Source: Candidatus Segatella mututuai
GTDB taxonomy: Bacteria > Bacteroidota > Bacteroidia > Bacteroidales > Bacteroidaceae
Reading direction: 5' to 3'
Length of the DNA: 46,059 nt
Assembly: GCA_002439605.1 (NCBI GenBank)
Contig: DJOI01000019.1
Span: 1-46,059, forward strand
Made by a program: the position numbers and the translations under genes. Of this stretch, positions 25,137 through 34,997 are shown in pieces (position 1 is the first letter of the stretch; each line of letters begins with the position of its first letter). The notes below the pieces were generated by a model. The model was not told the origin of the DNA. It made no database searches and saw only the letters and a list, made by a program, of their open reading frames with translations.

Positions 25137-25906
25137 AGTAATGTTTAAAAAATAACTTGCGCAATTTTAGGCATACATCCTTTAGCGAATTTTGGTGCTA
25201 AGGTCTTCATATGAAGACAATTGTAGGTCATTGAGATTTATTCATATATATAACATCTTATCTATGATTTAACTTATTGATTATTAATAGTTTATATTTT
25301 TAAATCTGCCAGAAAATTCGTAACTTTACAACTGATTACCTGTCCGTTATGAAAGCCACGAAGATTCCAACAGATTATATTTTAAGCGACAATGAGATGA
25401 ACTGTTTGACCACCTGCAACGAACGCCAATCCTCAAGGCCCACCCGGAGTATCTTGACATCTTTGATGAAATTGCAGACACTCATGCGGCTGGATTGCCA
25501 CAAGACGACAGTGTCGTGTGGCTAACCTACCAGTACCTCAAATCGTGGCCTTGTTCAAAGAGTGCGGAATAGAGGTTTCACGCTATGTTGTCAACCAAAT
25601 GAAAAAGGCCAGGAATTTCAAGGAACGCTCATTCGTCAAGGTACTGACGCTGAAGGATGTCAAGGACAGAAACGCACAGTTCGAGATAATCAAGAAAGTA
25701 CGCGGAGTTGGAGCGGTGCTCCATTACTGTCCATTGTCGCTACAATAAATCAAAGAACGTATGAAACGAAAAGACCCATTAAAGAATCCTACGAATCAGA
25801 GAAGAGCAAACGTATCATTTTTGATGATGAGCTTCCTAAATGGAATTACCTCATTAGATACTCTTGATTGCGAAATTTCAGCGCAAGTTATTTTTTAAAC
25901 ATTACT
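25137..25906. mobile_element. IS relic with perfect 26-bp terminal inverted repeats
   Basis: AGTAATGTTTAAAAAATAAC and TTGCGC at 25137-25162 recur exactly inverted at 25881-25906. The 770-bp interior holds a broken transposase. The right end stops 6 bases from the M6 protease stop codon; the left end is 36 bases from the ATG of the helical protein gene. No clear target duplication is seen. Confidence 0.8.
25349..25866 (+). pseudogene. Degraded transposase, tentatively ISAzo13-like
   Basis: Pieces in three frames: MKATKIPTDYILSDNEM at 25349; LFDHLQRTPILKAHPEYLDI through PQDDSVVWLTY; then VPQIVALFKECGIEVSRYVV through KVLTLKDVKDRNAQFEIIKK; finally KRIIFDDELPKWNYLI before a stop at about 25867. 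The central part (VSRYVV, KDRNAQFE) is like the helix-turn-helix to linker region of ISAzo13-type transposases. At least two frameshifts and a large deletion of the catalytic DDE part make it inactive. Confidence 0.6.
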
Positions 25907-25912
25907 AAAAAC

Positions 25913-28702
25913 TTATTTTACAATCTTGTAAGTTTGATTGCCACGTTTTACGACATACACCCCATGTGTCATTTGAGATGCTGCAATGCGACGACCATTT
26001 AAATCGAAACACTCTACCTTTACCACATTATTCTCTATCTCTGGACGAATAATGCCTGTGGCATCAGCGAGACATACGACAACGACGGAAGCAAAAGACT
26101 TTTCATTTCCTTTCTTTGCTACTACCATCAGCACATACTTATCACCGTCATTGCCGAGGCCATCAAACGAATAGGTAGTCTTACCCTTGGCAGACACGCC
26201 ATCGTAAGAAGCCAAAGGAAGTGAAATCTCCTGATGGCATGAAGCCTTCACATCATCGATATAGAAAGAGCCCTTGGTACGATTTACATAGATACGTACG
26301 CTATCTGCCTGGTCAAAAGTGCAATTAACGATTTTACCTTGTAACAATTCGGCATCCTGAGCTGTAGTATTAACAGTTTGCCAATCATTATTCTTCCATA
26401 CCTGTACTTGAATATTGCCTTCTGCTGAGTTAGAAGCCTTTGCCCAGAACTGCATACCATCGATGCGTGCATCTGCATAAGCCACCTTCAGATAAGAACC
26501 ATCTCTTACCATTCTGAGAGATGGAGCCGCTTCGCCATAAGGAGAACTTATGAAACCGGCGTTTGTCTCCCAGAGCGTAGGCATACCATTCAATTGGTCT
26601 GTAAAATCATAGCCTCGGCTTTTGGACTCATCAGAATATGCCAATTTACCGAGTGTCACCTCATAGTCATCAGCACCATCCACAGCGTCCCATGATGCAG
26701 AGAATGATTGTTTGGTGATATTGCTAACCTTTAGATTGGCAGGAGACAACTTGGCAAATGGTATCGCCGTGGTTTGGAAATCATAAGTCACAACGTCTGA
26801 GACATAAGAACCACGTTTAGCTTGAAGTGTAAGCTGATAGTTTGACTTAGGGGTCAAACCTTCGAGCACCACATCAGTAGGGTCTGTAAAACTCTTGTTG
26901 CTAAAAGCTTTCACTGCTGTTTTTTTGTTTCCATCCACCTTATAGAGATTAAGTATATACTCCTTAGCGATAGGCACAGCCTTCCAGGTAAGCTTGGCTG
27001 TGTTCTCTGTTACATCTGTGACATTAATTGTTGGAGCTTCTATCTTGAGGCTTAGGCCTCCCACCATCAGATTGATGTCGCCATTTTTCTCCTCAATGTC
27101 ATCAAGGGTAAGGATGTTGTTTCCAGCCCATGATGTCATCGTCCAACTGGTTACGTTAGAGGTGCCAGGGAAGGTATCGCCAGCGCGGGTAGAAGCCGTC
27201 CTGATATTGTCGGCCTCCACGATGTCGATGCGCTGATGTGCATTGTTTACGTTGACAATGTTTTCGTTCCAAGCAGTTTCGTCATAGTCAATGTGCCACA
27301 TCAGCATACCATGTCCTGGGATATATTGATCCCAGCCTGTCTGCTGTCGATTCTCCAAGATAAAAAACTCCTTACCCAAGGTACCGTTTACAGGCACACG
27401 ATAGGCCTTGTTACTCTCGGCTAAGTTAGGCAACACGTTGAGCTCTGCAGAAGTGGCAGACAAGTCAACATAGTCGAGCCATCCGAGCGAAGCACGCTCA
27501 AAAGCAGAGAAAGTAGGAGGCGTGTTACCATTGTTGTTATACGAGCCCGAAGCCATTGTATCGTAAGCGCCTGGGTGGAAAGCCTCGCCAAGCGAGGTGG
27601 CCTGAGAATCATAATGGTCGGCAAGACCTAGCACATGTCCAAACTCATGCACGAATGTTCCGATACCCGTAGGCTGGGCATACTGAGTTTGTCCATTAAT
27701 CTCATTCGTACAAGTATAGCTAGCTATCTGTACGCCATCCAACTTCAATTCGGTATCACTGCTGCCAGCGTCCTTGCACACGCCACGATAATCAGAGGCA
27801 TGAGGCCAAATGGTATTGCCCTTGCCTGAGTCCGCCTCGCCGTAACCTGCGAAATAGATGAACACATTGTCTACCAGACCGTCACCATCATGGTCGTACT
27901 GAGAGTAATCTACCAATGGGTCGGCAAGCGTACAAGCCTCCTTCACAAACTCCATCAGCTTAGCAGCATTGTCACGATTGGAGCCATTCTCACCATAATA
28001 GGCATAGCTCTTAGGAAGCGTCACTGGGCCTACCACATCGAATGTAGGCAAGAACTTACCATTGGAACTCGCCACATAGAAATCGCGTGCACTACCATTG
28101 GCACCATTGCTATAAGTGAAACCCTCCTTGTTGAGCATATCAAAATAGAACTGCTGGATATTGTCGCCCACAGTGGTAAAAGGACAGTCGGAGAACTGTG
28201 CCAGGATTACCAAGCTATGCTGCACACCTGTGGTAGGGAAATCATTGATACGCATATCGGTGTTGCTCACTGCCGCACGAGTAGAGCCATTCGCCTTTGC
28301 ACCACGAGCCATTGCTGTCCTATACTTAGCAACTTGAGCGACGGCGAGCTTTCGCTGTTGCTTGTAAATACTGAAGATGCCGTTGCGGTCTTGCTTCTTG
28401 AGGAAAGCCAAAGCTTGTTGGCTACGCACAGCAGCATTCTCAGCCTTGATGCCGCTTGCCACGATGACACCATTCTGAAGGGTTGCATACTCATAATTAC
28501 CAGTGGCACCGTTAAAGCACAAAGGCTGTCCGTCATCGGCCAGCGCAATATGTCCGTGCTCATCACCACAAAGAGTCACGGTTAGATATGTACCATCTGC
28601 CTGTTTGATCACTTTAGGGCGAGGATAGGCAGGAATAGCCATGGCGGCCTGCCCTACGCAGGTCGCCATAACTGTTGATAATATCATTTTCTTTAAGAAC
28701 AT
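25913..28702 (-). CDS. Secreted M6-family zinc metalloprotease with T9SS C-terminal tail
   Basis: 929 residues, start MFLKKMILSTVMATCVGQAA (signal peptide). The catalytic domain spans about 150-480: a QHSLVILAQFSDCPF entry, a Ca-like DHDGDGLVDN loop at 270-279, and HEFGHVLGLADHYD at 352-365, the HExxHxxGxxD/H motif of M6 (immune-inhibitor-A-like) peptidases. Two FnIII-like domains (about 560-650 and 655-830) flank a jelly-roll-like part. The C-terminus, KVECFDLNGRRIAASQMTHG then VYVVKRGNQTYKIVK, is a type-A T9SS sorting tail. It should act outside the cell on protein substrates. It lies 53 nt after the GLUG-repeat gene in the SusC/D locus, supplying extracellular proteolysis. An IS relic abuts its 3' end, so no native terminator is seen. 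Confidence 0.92.
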   Translation of the reverse strand: MFLKKMILSTVMATCVGQAAMAIPAYPRPKVIKQADGTYLTVTLCGDEHGHIALADDGQPLCFNGATGNYEYATLQNGVIVASGIKAENAAVRSQQALAFLKKQDRNGIFSIYKQQRKLAVAQVAKYRTAMARGAKANGSTRAAVSNTDMRINDFPTTGVQHSLVILAQFSDCPFTTVGDNIQQFYFDMLNKEGFTYSNGANGSARDFYVASSNGKFLPTFDVVGPVTLPKSYAYYGENGSNRDNAAKLMEFVKEACTLADPLVDYSQYDHDGDGLVDNVFIYFAGYGEADSGKGNTIWPHASDYRGVCKDAGSSDTELKLDGVQIASYTCTNEINGQTQYAQPTGIGTFVHEFGHVLGLADHYDSQATSLGEAFHPGAYDTMASGSYNNNGNTPPTFSAFERASLGWLDYVDLSATSAELNVLPNLAESNKAYRVPVNGTLGKEFFILENRQQTGWDQYIPGHGMLMWHIDYDETAWNENIVNVNNAHQRIDIVEADNIRTASTRAGDTFPGTSNVTSWTMTSWAGNNILTLDDIEEKNGDINLMVGGLSLKIEAPTINVTDVTENTAKLTWKAVPIAKEYILNLYKVDGNKKTAVKAFSNKSFTDPTDVVLEGLTPKSNYQLTLQAKRGSYVSDVVTYDFQTTAIPFAKLSPANLKVSNITKQSFSASWDAVDGADDYEVTLGKLAYSDESKSRGYDFTDQLNGMPTLWETNAGFISSPYGEAAPSLRMVRDGSYLKVAYADARIDGMQFWAKASNSAEGNIQVQVWKNNDWQTVNTTAQDAELLQGKIVNCTFDQADSVRIYVNRTKGSFYIDDVKASCHQEISLPLASYDGVSAKGKTTYSFDGLGNDGDKYVLMVVAKKGNEKSFASVVVVCLADATGIIRPEIENNVVKVECFDLNGRRIAASQMTHGVYVVKRGNQTYKIVK

Positions 28703-28755
28703 ATATCTTTGTATTCTTAACGAATTATTAATTTAATGTAAATCCTTAAGGTGGA

Positions 28756-31700
28756 TTACTTCACTACAAACTTAGCTGTAGACTTCTGACCAGCAGCACT
28801 ATTGGCACTTACCACATAGATGCCCTTGCCCAATTGAGCTGTGCTAATGGGTGTACCATTGCTCTTAGCTACGAGCTGACCACCTACAGAGTAAACCTGG
28901 ATAGCCTTGGCACCCTCAGCATAGATATAGCCACCCGCTACGCTTACCTTGAAGCCGTTTGCCTCAACGTTCTCGATACCATTAGATACCTCCTTCATAA
29001 CCATCACTTCACAAGTAGTAGAGAGACCTGCATAGGTAACGTTTACTGTGGCGAAGCCTGTCTTCAAGGCATGTACCTTCAATGTTACCACATTGCCATC
29101 AATGCTTGAGATAGAAACCTCAGCTACCTTAGAGTTGCTGCTAGCAACCTCAATATCCTCAGCATCCTCGACACCATATACGACAACCTTGATTTCTGTA
29201 TCAGGATTATTCAAGCCAAGAGTAACATCCTCTGCGCTGATGGTGATAGCCTTAGGATCACCGTCAAACCACATCACAGGTACCCGCTCACCCTTCCAAG
29301 GAGCTTTGACATTCGTACCATAAGAGAATGGATCTTTCTTGAAATTGTCAGCATTCTGGAAGAAATCTTTGTTCAAATCGCCAAAGGCCACACACTTACC
29401 TTCCACTGTGTTTGCTTGGGTGTTAGTGCCGAGATTTATTGTTGTATAGTTGTTGTTCAAGCCACGCTCTACAGCATAACTAATAGGAGTTACTATCCAA
29501 TCGTCTTGGTCTGCATCATATCGTTCCTCTGTTTTATAAACAGTCTCGTTGCTTGAACTACCAACAATGGCATGAGTGCAATTTTCTTTGGCAGCAGTGC
29601 CATCAAACTTAACACCATTAACATAGATATTGCCAGTTGTGACATTATCATAAACCACATTGGTTGAACCAGGTTCAGATGTATCTGTTGCGTATGGATC
29701 TGCCTCCAACTCACCAACGATACCACCTGCAGCATATTTTACGAACTTATCCGCTTTAGTGGCGTAAATATCCGCACGGTTGATGTTATTGTATACATAA
29801 AAACGGTCTGCATCTGCACCAACAATACCACCTATGCTATGGCCAGCGGTAAGCTTACCATTCGCAATACAGTTGTATACCTGTCCGCAGTTTTTGTCCA
29901 TGCTACCAACAATACCACCAAGTTTGGCGGCACTAGTAGCTGTCAGGTTAGAAGAGCATGCATACACATTAGAACCTGTATAGGTTTTACCTACGATACC
30001 GCCAACGCCCTCTTCGGCGAGTGGGGCATAAATTTCGCCCTGGAAAGAAGAGGCGATGACATCGCCATAAAGAGTGGTCTGACCTATGATACCGCCAATA
30101 ACGCCACCATACTCACCTGCAATTTTACCATTGATAACATGTATGCTATCTGCAGCAACAATTTTCATTGCTCCATTCAAGGAGTCGGTTGTGCATTCAC
30201 CTGCCAAGATTCCCACAAAAGCAGAATTAGTATTTAATTCGATGGTAGGATTAATGAAGTTAAGATTCTTAGCATGGCCACCATAACCCATTGTAGCAAA
30301 CAAACCGGCACGAGAATGAGTGCCTCCTACATACATATTGAAGAGTGAATGACCATCACCGTCAAGTTCACCTTGGAAATTGTCGATTGGAGACCATAGA
30401 CCACCCTCGGTCATATCGATGTCGTTGGCAAGTTTATAGTAAGCCTTCTTGTTCTGGCCCATCTGCATCAAGTCGCCAGTGGTAGAAACCATATATGGCT
30501 CATCCTTTGTACCCTTGCCACCCTCAGCAAACTTGTTGAAAGGCAAATCATGGTACTCCAACTCATACAGGCCTGTCTCATTGTTCTGATAAGCAATAGC
30601 AAGCAGGAACTTACCATCAGCATTCACAGGAACAACCGAAGGTTCGATAATACGGCGAGTATCATTGCTCTCGTAAGAAGCCAATACTGTACCATCAGCC
30701 TTGGCTATCTCCAAGACATTATCAATCTTGTTGCTACCGTCGGTACGACGTTTCTTGGCAAGGTAGATATATTCCATATCATCACTTGTATCGAATGTAT
30801 ATGGATTGAGTGTCACCTCATTGAGCAATGGGGTAAAATATTCACCATTCTTGCCCAAGTTCATAGCATCCTTGTGGTCGATTCCACCATTCGGATTAAT
30901 CCAAGCAATAGGAGCAATCACATTGCCCTCTGAGTCGGACTCGCCTTGGCTCAAACTTACTACATACTGATATCCATAGCTATTCTTTGTGCTTGGTTTA
31001 CGATCGAGAGTAGTACTGATTTTGTTGCCCTCCACCTCGTATGGCAAAACAGCAGCCTGCTCGCAAGATGGGATGTTTACGAGCGTAATCTGGTCTGCAG
31101 CTGCATCTCCATCGCCGATGGTCTGGAGGAAACCTACCTGGTCTTCCTTGCCTGGTACGGAAGCCAAGACCTTCCACCACTCTACAGATGCCTCCTTGAT
31201 GATTTCTTTTACTTTCTCACCCTTGGAGTTGTAAACATAAAATGTAGCAAAGTCATGATCGCCCTTGGAAGCAGCATAATCACAGGCCAGAACTACATAG
31301 TTTAACTGGTCGTCACCAGTGAAATATCCCTTGGTCAAATTGACAGCACCATAAGGGAAAGCACCAAATCCCAATTCGCGGAATTGCCAGCCTTCCTGAC
31401 AATTGCCATCCACCTTAATGGTATTGATTACGGAGAGTTGCTTCCAATATTGTCCCTCTGGGCGTACCATTCCATAGGTAGTCAACACCAAAGGGTTGTC
31501 TGGTCGCTGAATGACATTCGATGGATTCTCTGGATCCTTGCTCAACTCCCATGGCTTCTCAAACTGAGCGATAACATAGTATGGCTCACCATCGATGGCA
31601 TAGGTGTTAAGATAAGAACCTTGCATATAATAGAGGTTGTTCTGATTCAAGAAGAAGTTCTTCTCACGCTCCACCTTGTGGTCTGCGCTATATGGCATTG

Positions 31701-32454
31701 GCTTGTAAATATCAATGCTAACATAGGTGTCAGATTCTTCCAATGCTTCTGTAGTAGACGCAAAGAAAGTGGTATCTGCCTTCAAATCCTCATTGGTAAG
31801 AATCAATCGCTGATACAAATCGTAAGAATTGCGTGAGGCATCGAAGATGACACCCATACCACGCTTATCAAAGCGCACCTCTCCTGTCTCGATAGAATAA
31901 GCACGAGTTACATCATAGCTATTACCATTCTTGCCATGGTGAATATCGACCATAATCTCGTGGGTCTTGTCATTCAGGTCGAAGAGCTTCTTGGTCACAG
32001 GACCATAAAGTTGGATACTATTACAGAACATTGAGTCTGGTACCTCAATCTTGAAATTACCAACCTTATTATTATTGTTATCATATACCGTGACATCGCC
32101 GCCAGTATACTTATACTCCTTGAAGGTTCCCAAATCACGCACCAATTCCTTGCCAATATTCATGGTGTAATGCCAATAGTAACCATCAGGTCCCATCACC
32201 CAACCATAAGTATCGGCCACTTGGGTAGCAGGATCGTCGGTAACACGTGTAGGCGCATTCTTCACCTTAGCAAGAAAACTTGCCGAATTCTGCATATCAG
32301 CACCTTGTACAGGTTTCATCTCAGGCACAGATACCGGACAAGCAGGCAATTGTCTTTTAGGAAGATGTTGTCCTACGATGGTCTTGCCAGCGGCAGAGAC
32401 CTGTATGCTCACCGCCATGAGCAGCAACATACAAATAGTAGAAATCTTTCTCAT
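28756..32454 (-). CDS. Large secreted protein with GLUG-like repeats, Ig-like domain and T9SS tail
   Basis: 1232 residues. Signal peptide MRKISTICMLLLMAVSIQVS, followed by a large beta-rich region without a recognised enzyme motif (about 70-640). At about 645-920 lie GLUG-type or beta-helix repeats: KAYYKLANDIDMTEGGLWSP, FQGELDGDGHSLFNM, then repeated GGIIGQ, GGIVGK, GGIVGS, GGIVGA, GGIVGE. An Ig-like (Big-type) domain follows at about 1070-1160 (DVTLGLNNPDTEIKVVVYGV, LKTGFATVNVTYAG). The end, IQVYSVGGQLVAKSNGTPIS then GKGIYVVSANSAAGQKS, is a T9SS type-A tail. Likely a cell-surface adhesin or binding protein exported for the SusC/D locus; the function is inferred from domain type. It lies 88 nt after the BACON-like lipoprotein gene. 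Confidence 0.82.
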   Translation of the reverse strand: MRKISTICMLLLMAVSIQVSAAGKTIVGQHLPKRQLPACPVSVPEMKPVQGADMQNSASFLAKVKNAPTRVTDDPATQVADTYGWVMGPDGYYWHYTMNIGKELVRDLGTFKEYKYTGGDVTVYDNNNNKVGNFKIEVPDSMFCNSIQLYGPVTKKLFDLNDKTHEIMVDIHHGKNGNSYDVTRAYSIETGEVRFDKRGMGVIFDASRNSYDLYQRLILTNEDLKADTTFFASTTEALEESDTYVSIDIYKPMPYSADHKVEREKNFFLNQNNLYYMQGSYLNTYAIDGEPYYVIAQFEKPWELSKDPENPSNVIQRPDNPLVLTTYGMVRPEGQYWKQLSVINTIKVDGNCQEGWQFRELGFGAFPYGAVNLTKGYFTGDDQLNYVVLACDYAASKGDHDFATFYVYNSKGEKVKEIIKEASVEWWKVLASVPGKEDQVGFLQTIGDGDAAADQITLVNIPSCEQAAVLPYEVEGNKISTTLDRKPSTKNSYGYQYVVSLSQGESDSEGNVIAPIAWINPNGGIDHKDAMNLGKNGEYFTPLLNEVTLNPYTFDTSDDMEYIYLAKKRRTDGSNKIDNVLEIAKADGTVLASYESNDTRRIIEPSVVPVNADGKFLLAIAYQNNETGLYELEYHDLPFNKFAEGGKGTKDEPYMVSTTGDLMQMGQNKKAYYKLANDIDMTEGGLWSPIDNFQGELDGDGHSLFNMYVGGTHSRAGLFATMGYGGHAKNLNFINPTIELNTNSAFVGILAGECTTDSLNGAMKIVAADSIHVINGKIAGEYGGVIGGIIGQTTLYGDVIASSFQGEIYAPLAEEGVGGIVGKTYTGSNVYACSSNLTATSAAKLGGIVGSMDKNCGQVYNCIANGKLTAGHSIGGIVGADADRFYVYNNINRADIYATKADKFVKYAAGGIVGELEADPYATDTSEPGSTNVVYDNVTTGNIYVNGVKFDGTAAKENCTHAIVGSSSNETVYKTEERYDADQDDWIVTPISYAVERGLNNNYTTINLGTNTQANTVEGKCVAFGDLNKDFFQNADNFKKDPFSYGTNVKAPWKGERVPVMWFDGDPKAITISAEDVTLGLNNPDTEIKVVVYGVEDAEDIEVASSNSKVAEVSISSIDGNVVTLKVHALKTGFATVNVTYAGLSTTCEVMVMKEVSNGIENVEANGFKVSVAGGYIYAEGAKAIQVYSVGGQLVAKSNGTPISTAQLGKGIYVVSANSAAGQKSTAKFVVK

Positions 32455-32542
32455 ACTTTTAAATTTTAAACATTGAAATTCCTATATATGATAAAACAAA
32501 CGCGCATAGGCTCTCAATGAGAGAGCCCATGCAAACTTTCTT

Positions 32543-33691
32543 TTATTTAAGAGTAAAAGATTGGACATAACGCTTTACTGCCTGTTTGCCTGGCGCACAT
32601 TTGCGAGCACCTGTAACAGACTGGTCTTCTATCACCTTCCACATATATGGAGCGATGATATATCCCCAGAGTCCAGTTTCATTAGCTGGCGTAGGAGTGT
32701 TACCCTTAAAAAGATTGACAATCATCATCAAGAATGCCCCAGATTTTACACCATCATTCTCAAAAGCATAACCATTCCAGAATCCAGAGGTACCTACCTC
32801 TTCGTCATAAGTAAATGGACAAGTTATCAAGCCAGTATCATTATTATAATAACCTTTACCATCTACATCTACAAAGATAGGATAAGCGAAGTACTTACCC
32901 CACTTGCCCAAGAACTTGTTACTCTTCATTGTAATGGCACCTTGGGTCTCATCTACAGAGATAGGGAACTTGAAGCCCCATTCTGGCACAGTAATATAGT
33001 CTCGGTCTATGGTACATTCCACACCATTCAATACCAAGTCGGTCTTATCGTCGTTGAAATCATAGTAACCGAACATGTACTTACCGGCAATATCCGTATC
33101 ATAGTCAAACTGCTTGACCAGGAACGAGTCTACCACGGCTGCTGCCTGATACTTCACGTAGCAGGCACGGAGATGACCGGTTGTGTTCTCCTCTACATCG
33201 ACGGTAATCTGCTTGCCTCCCTCGTCAAGACTTGCCTTTACCCAAGATGGGGTATCCAGCAACTTAATGTCGGTATTGCTGGAGCAAGACTTCACAAACT
33301 GACCAGCCTTGTCGTCGCTAATAACGATGTTGTCGTTATCTACGGTCAAGACCAAACCATACTGGGACACATTTACTACCACCGAGTCGTTGGCTGCCTT
33401 CTTGATAACCAACTTAGCGTTACGAGACTGACGGGTATCGTTAGCGGTAGATGTCAACTTCACGGTGTTGCCCTCGATCTGGGTGCTGAGCCATGATGGC
33501 TCGTCAGTATACGCCTCGATAGGAGTGCAGTCTACCGTAACCGCACCTTCGCTGACATTAGGACCGAGCGATGTCTGGGCAGAAGTAATATTGATAGTGC
33601 TCTCTGCCACTGCCTGATAATCGCTATCGCTGCTACAAGAAGCCATCAGCCCCAAGGCAGCCATACCTATAGTATATATATATTTCTTCAT
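32543..33691 (-). CDS. BACON-like lipoprotein of the SusC/D locus
   Basis: 382 residues, lipobox MKKYIYTIGMAALGLMASC (Cys19) followed by SSDSD. Two tandem beta-sandwich modules of BACON type span about 30-115 (PSWLSTQIEGNTVKLTSTAN, ARNA-like KLVIKKAANDSVVVNVSQYG) and 115-195 (TPSWVKASLDEGGKQITVDV, LVKQFDYD). The P-S-W-L/V and V-x-V-S/K-Q-Y/F ends are the BACON hallmarks. The C-terminal half (about 200-382) is unassigned, beta-rich, with GKYMFGYYDFNDDKTDLVLN. BACON domains mostly serve carbohydrate, mucin or surface anchoring roles. Gap to the upstream DUF4302 gene is 11 nt, so one operon. Probably a surface-exposed binding lipoprotein. Confidence 0.75.
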   Translation of the reverse strand: MKKYIYTIGMAALGLMASCSSDSDYQAVAESTINITSAQTSLGPNVSEGAVTVDCTPIEAYTDEPSWLSTQIEGNTVKLTSTANDTRQSRNAKLVIKKAANDSVVVNVSQYGLVLTVDNDNIVISDDKAGQFVKSCSSNTDIKLLDTPSWVKASLDEGGKQITVDVEENTTGHLRACYVKYQAAAVVDSFLVKQFDYDTDIAGKYMFGYYDFNDDKTDLVLNGVECTIDRDYITVPEWGFKFPISVDETQGAITMKSNKFLGKWGKYFAYPIFVDVDGKGYYNNDTGLITCPFTYDEEVGTSGFWNGYAFENDGVKSGAFLMMIVNLFKGNTPTPANETGLWGYIIAPYMWKVIEDQSVTGARKCAPGKQAVKRYVQSFTLK

Positions 33692-33702
33692 CGTTCGATA
33701 AT

Positions 33703-34983
33703 TTAATTACGTGACAAACTATAAAGATAATACCATTCCACGGGGAAGATGAGCAAATCGTCTTCGTCTCTCAAGAGATTTCCCTGGCTATCGGCAGCGC
33801 CCGCTACAAATGAATCGACTGTAAACTGAGAGCCATCTTTAGTAGATGTCAAGACATCCCCTATGAACGTAGCCTCTTGCGAAACACAATGCCATACGAA
33901 ATACACACCACCTGCACCCAGCAAAGCGCTATGGCTTAAGTCTGCACTCATAAAGAAAAGGGCAGGATACTTACCAGAAGGGTCTGAGATATATTGACTG
34001 TTGAGATAAGCATAACCAGTCTCTGCATCATAGTTCATACCGAGATGATACTCCAAGGTGTCTACCTTGAACGTAGCGATGAGCGAGTCTGCCTTTTCCT
34101 CACACTTAGAGATGGTCAAGTCGCAAGAACCTGCCATTGCCGACAAAGACCACTTGCCTACCCATGTATCGATAGGGGCAATATATGGAGCCAGCTCCAC
34201 CTGAGCATCGCCCTGAGTCTGCAATTTTCCTGTCTGGGTCAATTCGAAGCTCTGGGTTTGTGAATTGCCTACTGTCACAGGCTCCAATGTCTGAATGCCC
34301 TTGGTAGTGATGATGTAAGGACACTCCTCTACCTGTCCGAGCGCATTGCGACCAGCAATGCGACGTGTAGAAGCATTTACCTCTATTGCCTTGCTTGCAT
34401 CGCCAGAAGTAGCATCCACATAGTTGTCTTTCAACTGCTTAGCTACGTTGCCGATGCTATCCAGATGTTCTTTCCAATCTACGGTTTGTGGCAAACGAGT
34501 AAACACCATGTCATTGCTCCACTTTTTACCACGTACGAAGATGCTATCCTCGGTCAACTTGGTTACCACAAACTCCCAGTCGCCCTGCTGACCCTGAATA
34601 TTATTGATGTTTGGTGTACCCAGGGCATGAAGAATGTGGTTGTAGGTATTAAAGGTGAGCACAGGCCCCATGCTGCGGTCCATGCCATAACTAGATGTGG
34701 CACGCTCCTCGCTGGTAGCCAAAGCAGGGTCGCCAGCAACGGTTACCTTGCCATTATGGAACTTCAGAAGGAAGGTGTAGCCACCACCTGTATATCCCTC
34801 TCCGGTATAATAGTGCAACTCCCAGCCATTCTCGGAAGACTCCAATACCTTCTGGGTATTCTCTACAGTATTCTCGATACGATTAGCCGCTGAGTCGTCA
34901 AAGAATTCCTTGTCATCATGCAAACAAGACTGAAAGGTCAATCCTGTCATGGCGCACAAGATAGCTAAATATATCTTTTTCAT
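33703..34983 (-). CDS. DUF4302-family lipoprotein
   Basis: 426 residues, lipobox MKKIYLAILCAMTGLTFQSC (Cys20), then LHDDKEFFDDSAANRIE. The N-terminal third carries the DUF4302 pattern: ENTQKVLESSENGWELHYYT then YTGGGYTFLLKF (about 43-75), SSYGMDRSMGPVLTFNTYNH (about 92-111) and GDWEFVVTKLTEDSIFVRGK. Members sit in SusC/D loci beside the HExxH lipoprotein, as here: that gene ends 14 nt upstream. The role is unknown; a surface lipoprotein binding the same substrate as SusD is likely from context. Confidence 0.85.
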   Translation of the reverse strand: MKKIYLAILCAMTGLTFQSCLHDDKEFFDDSAANRIENTVENTQKVLESSENGWELHYYTGEGYTGGGYTFLLKFHNGKVTVAGDPALATSEERATSSYGMDRSMGPVLTFNTYNHILHALGTPNINNIQGQQGDWEFVVTKLTEDSIFVRGKKWSNDMVFTRLPQTVDWKEHLDSIGNVAKQLKDNYVDATSGDASKAIEVNASTRRIAGRNALGQVEECPYIITTKGIQTLEPVTVGNSQTQSFELTQTGKLQTQGDAQVELAPYIAPIDTWVGKWSLSAMAGSCDLTISKCEEKADSLIATFKVDTLEYHLGMNYDAETGYAYLNSQYISDPSGKYPALFFMSADLSHSALLGAGGVYFVWHCVSQEATFIGDVLTSTKDGSQFTVDSFVAGAADSQGNLLRDEDDLLIFPVEWYYLYSLSRN

Positions 34984-34997
34984 ATCTTAACTTGCTC

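Noticed and set aside
32561..33496. Plus-strand ORF of 311 codons
   Set aside because: Antisense to the BACON-like lipoprotein gene, which has a lipobox and two domains.
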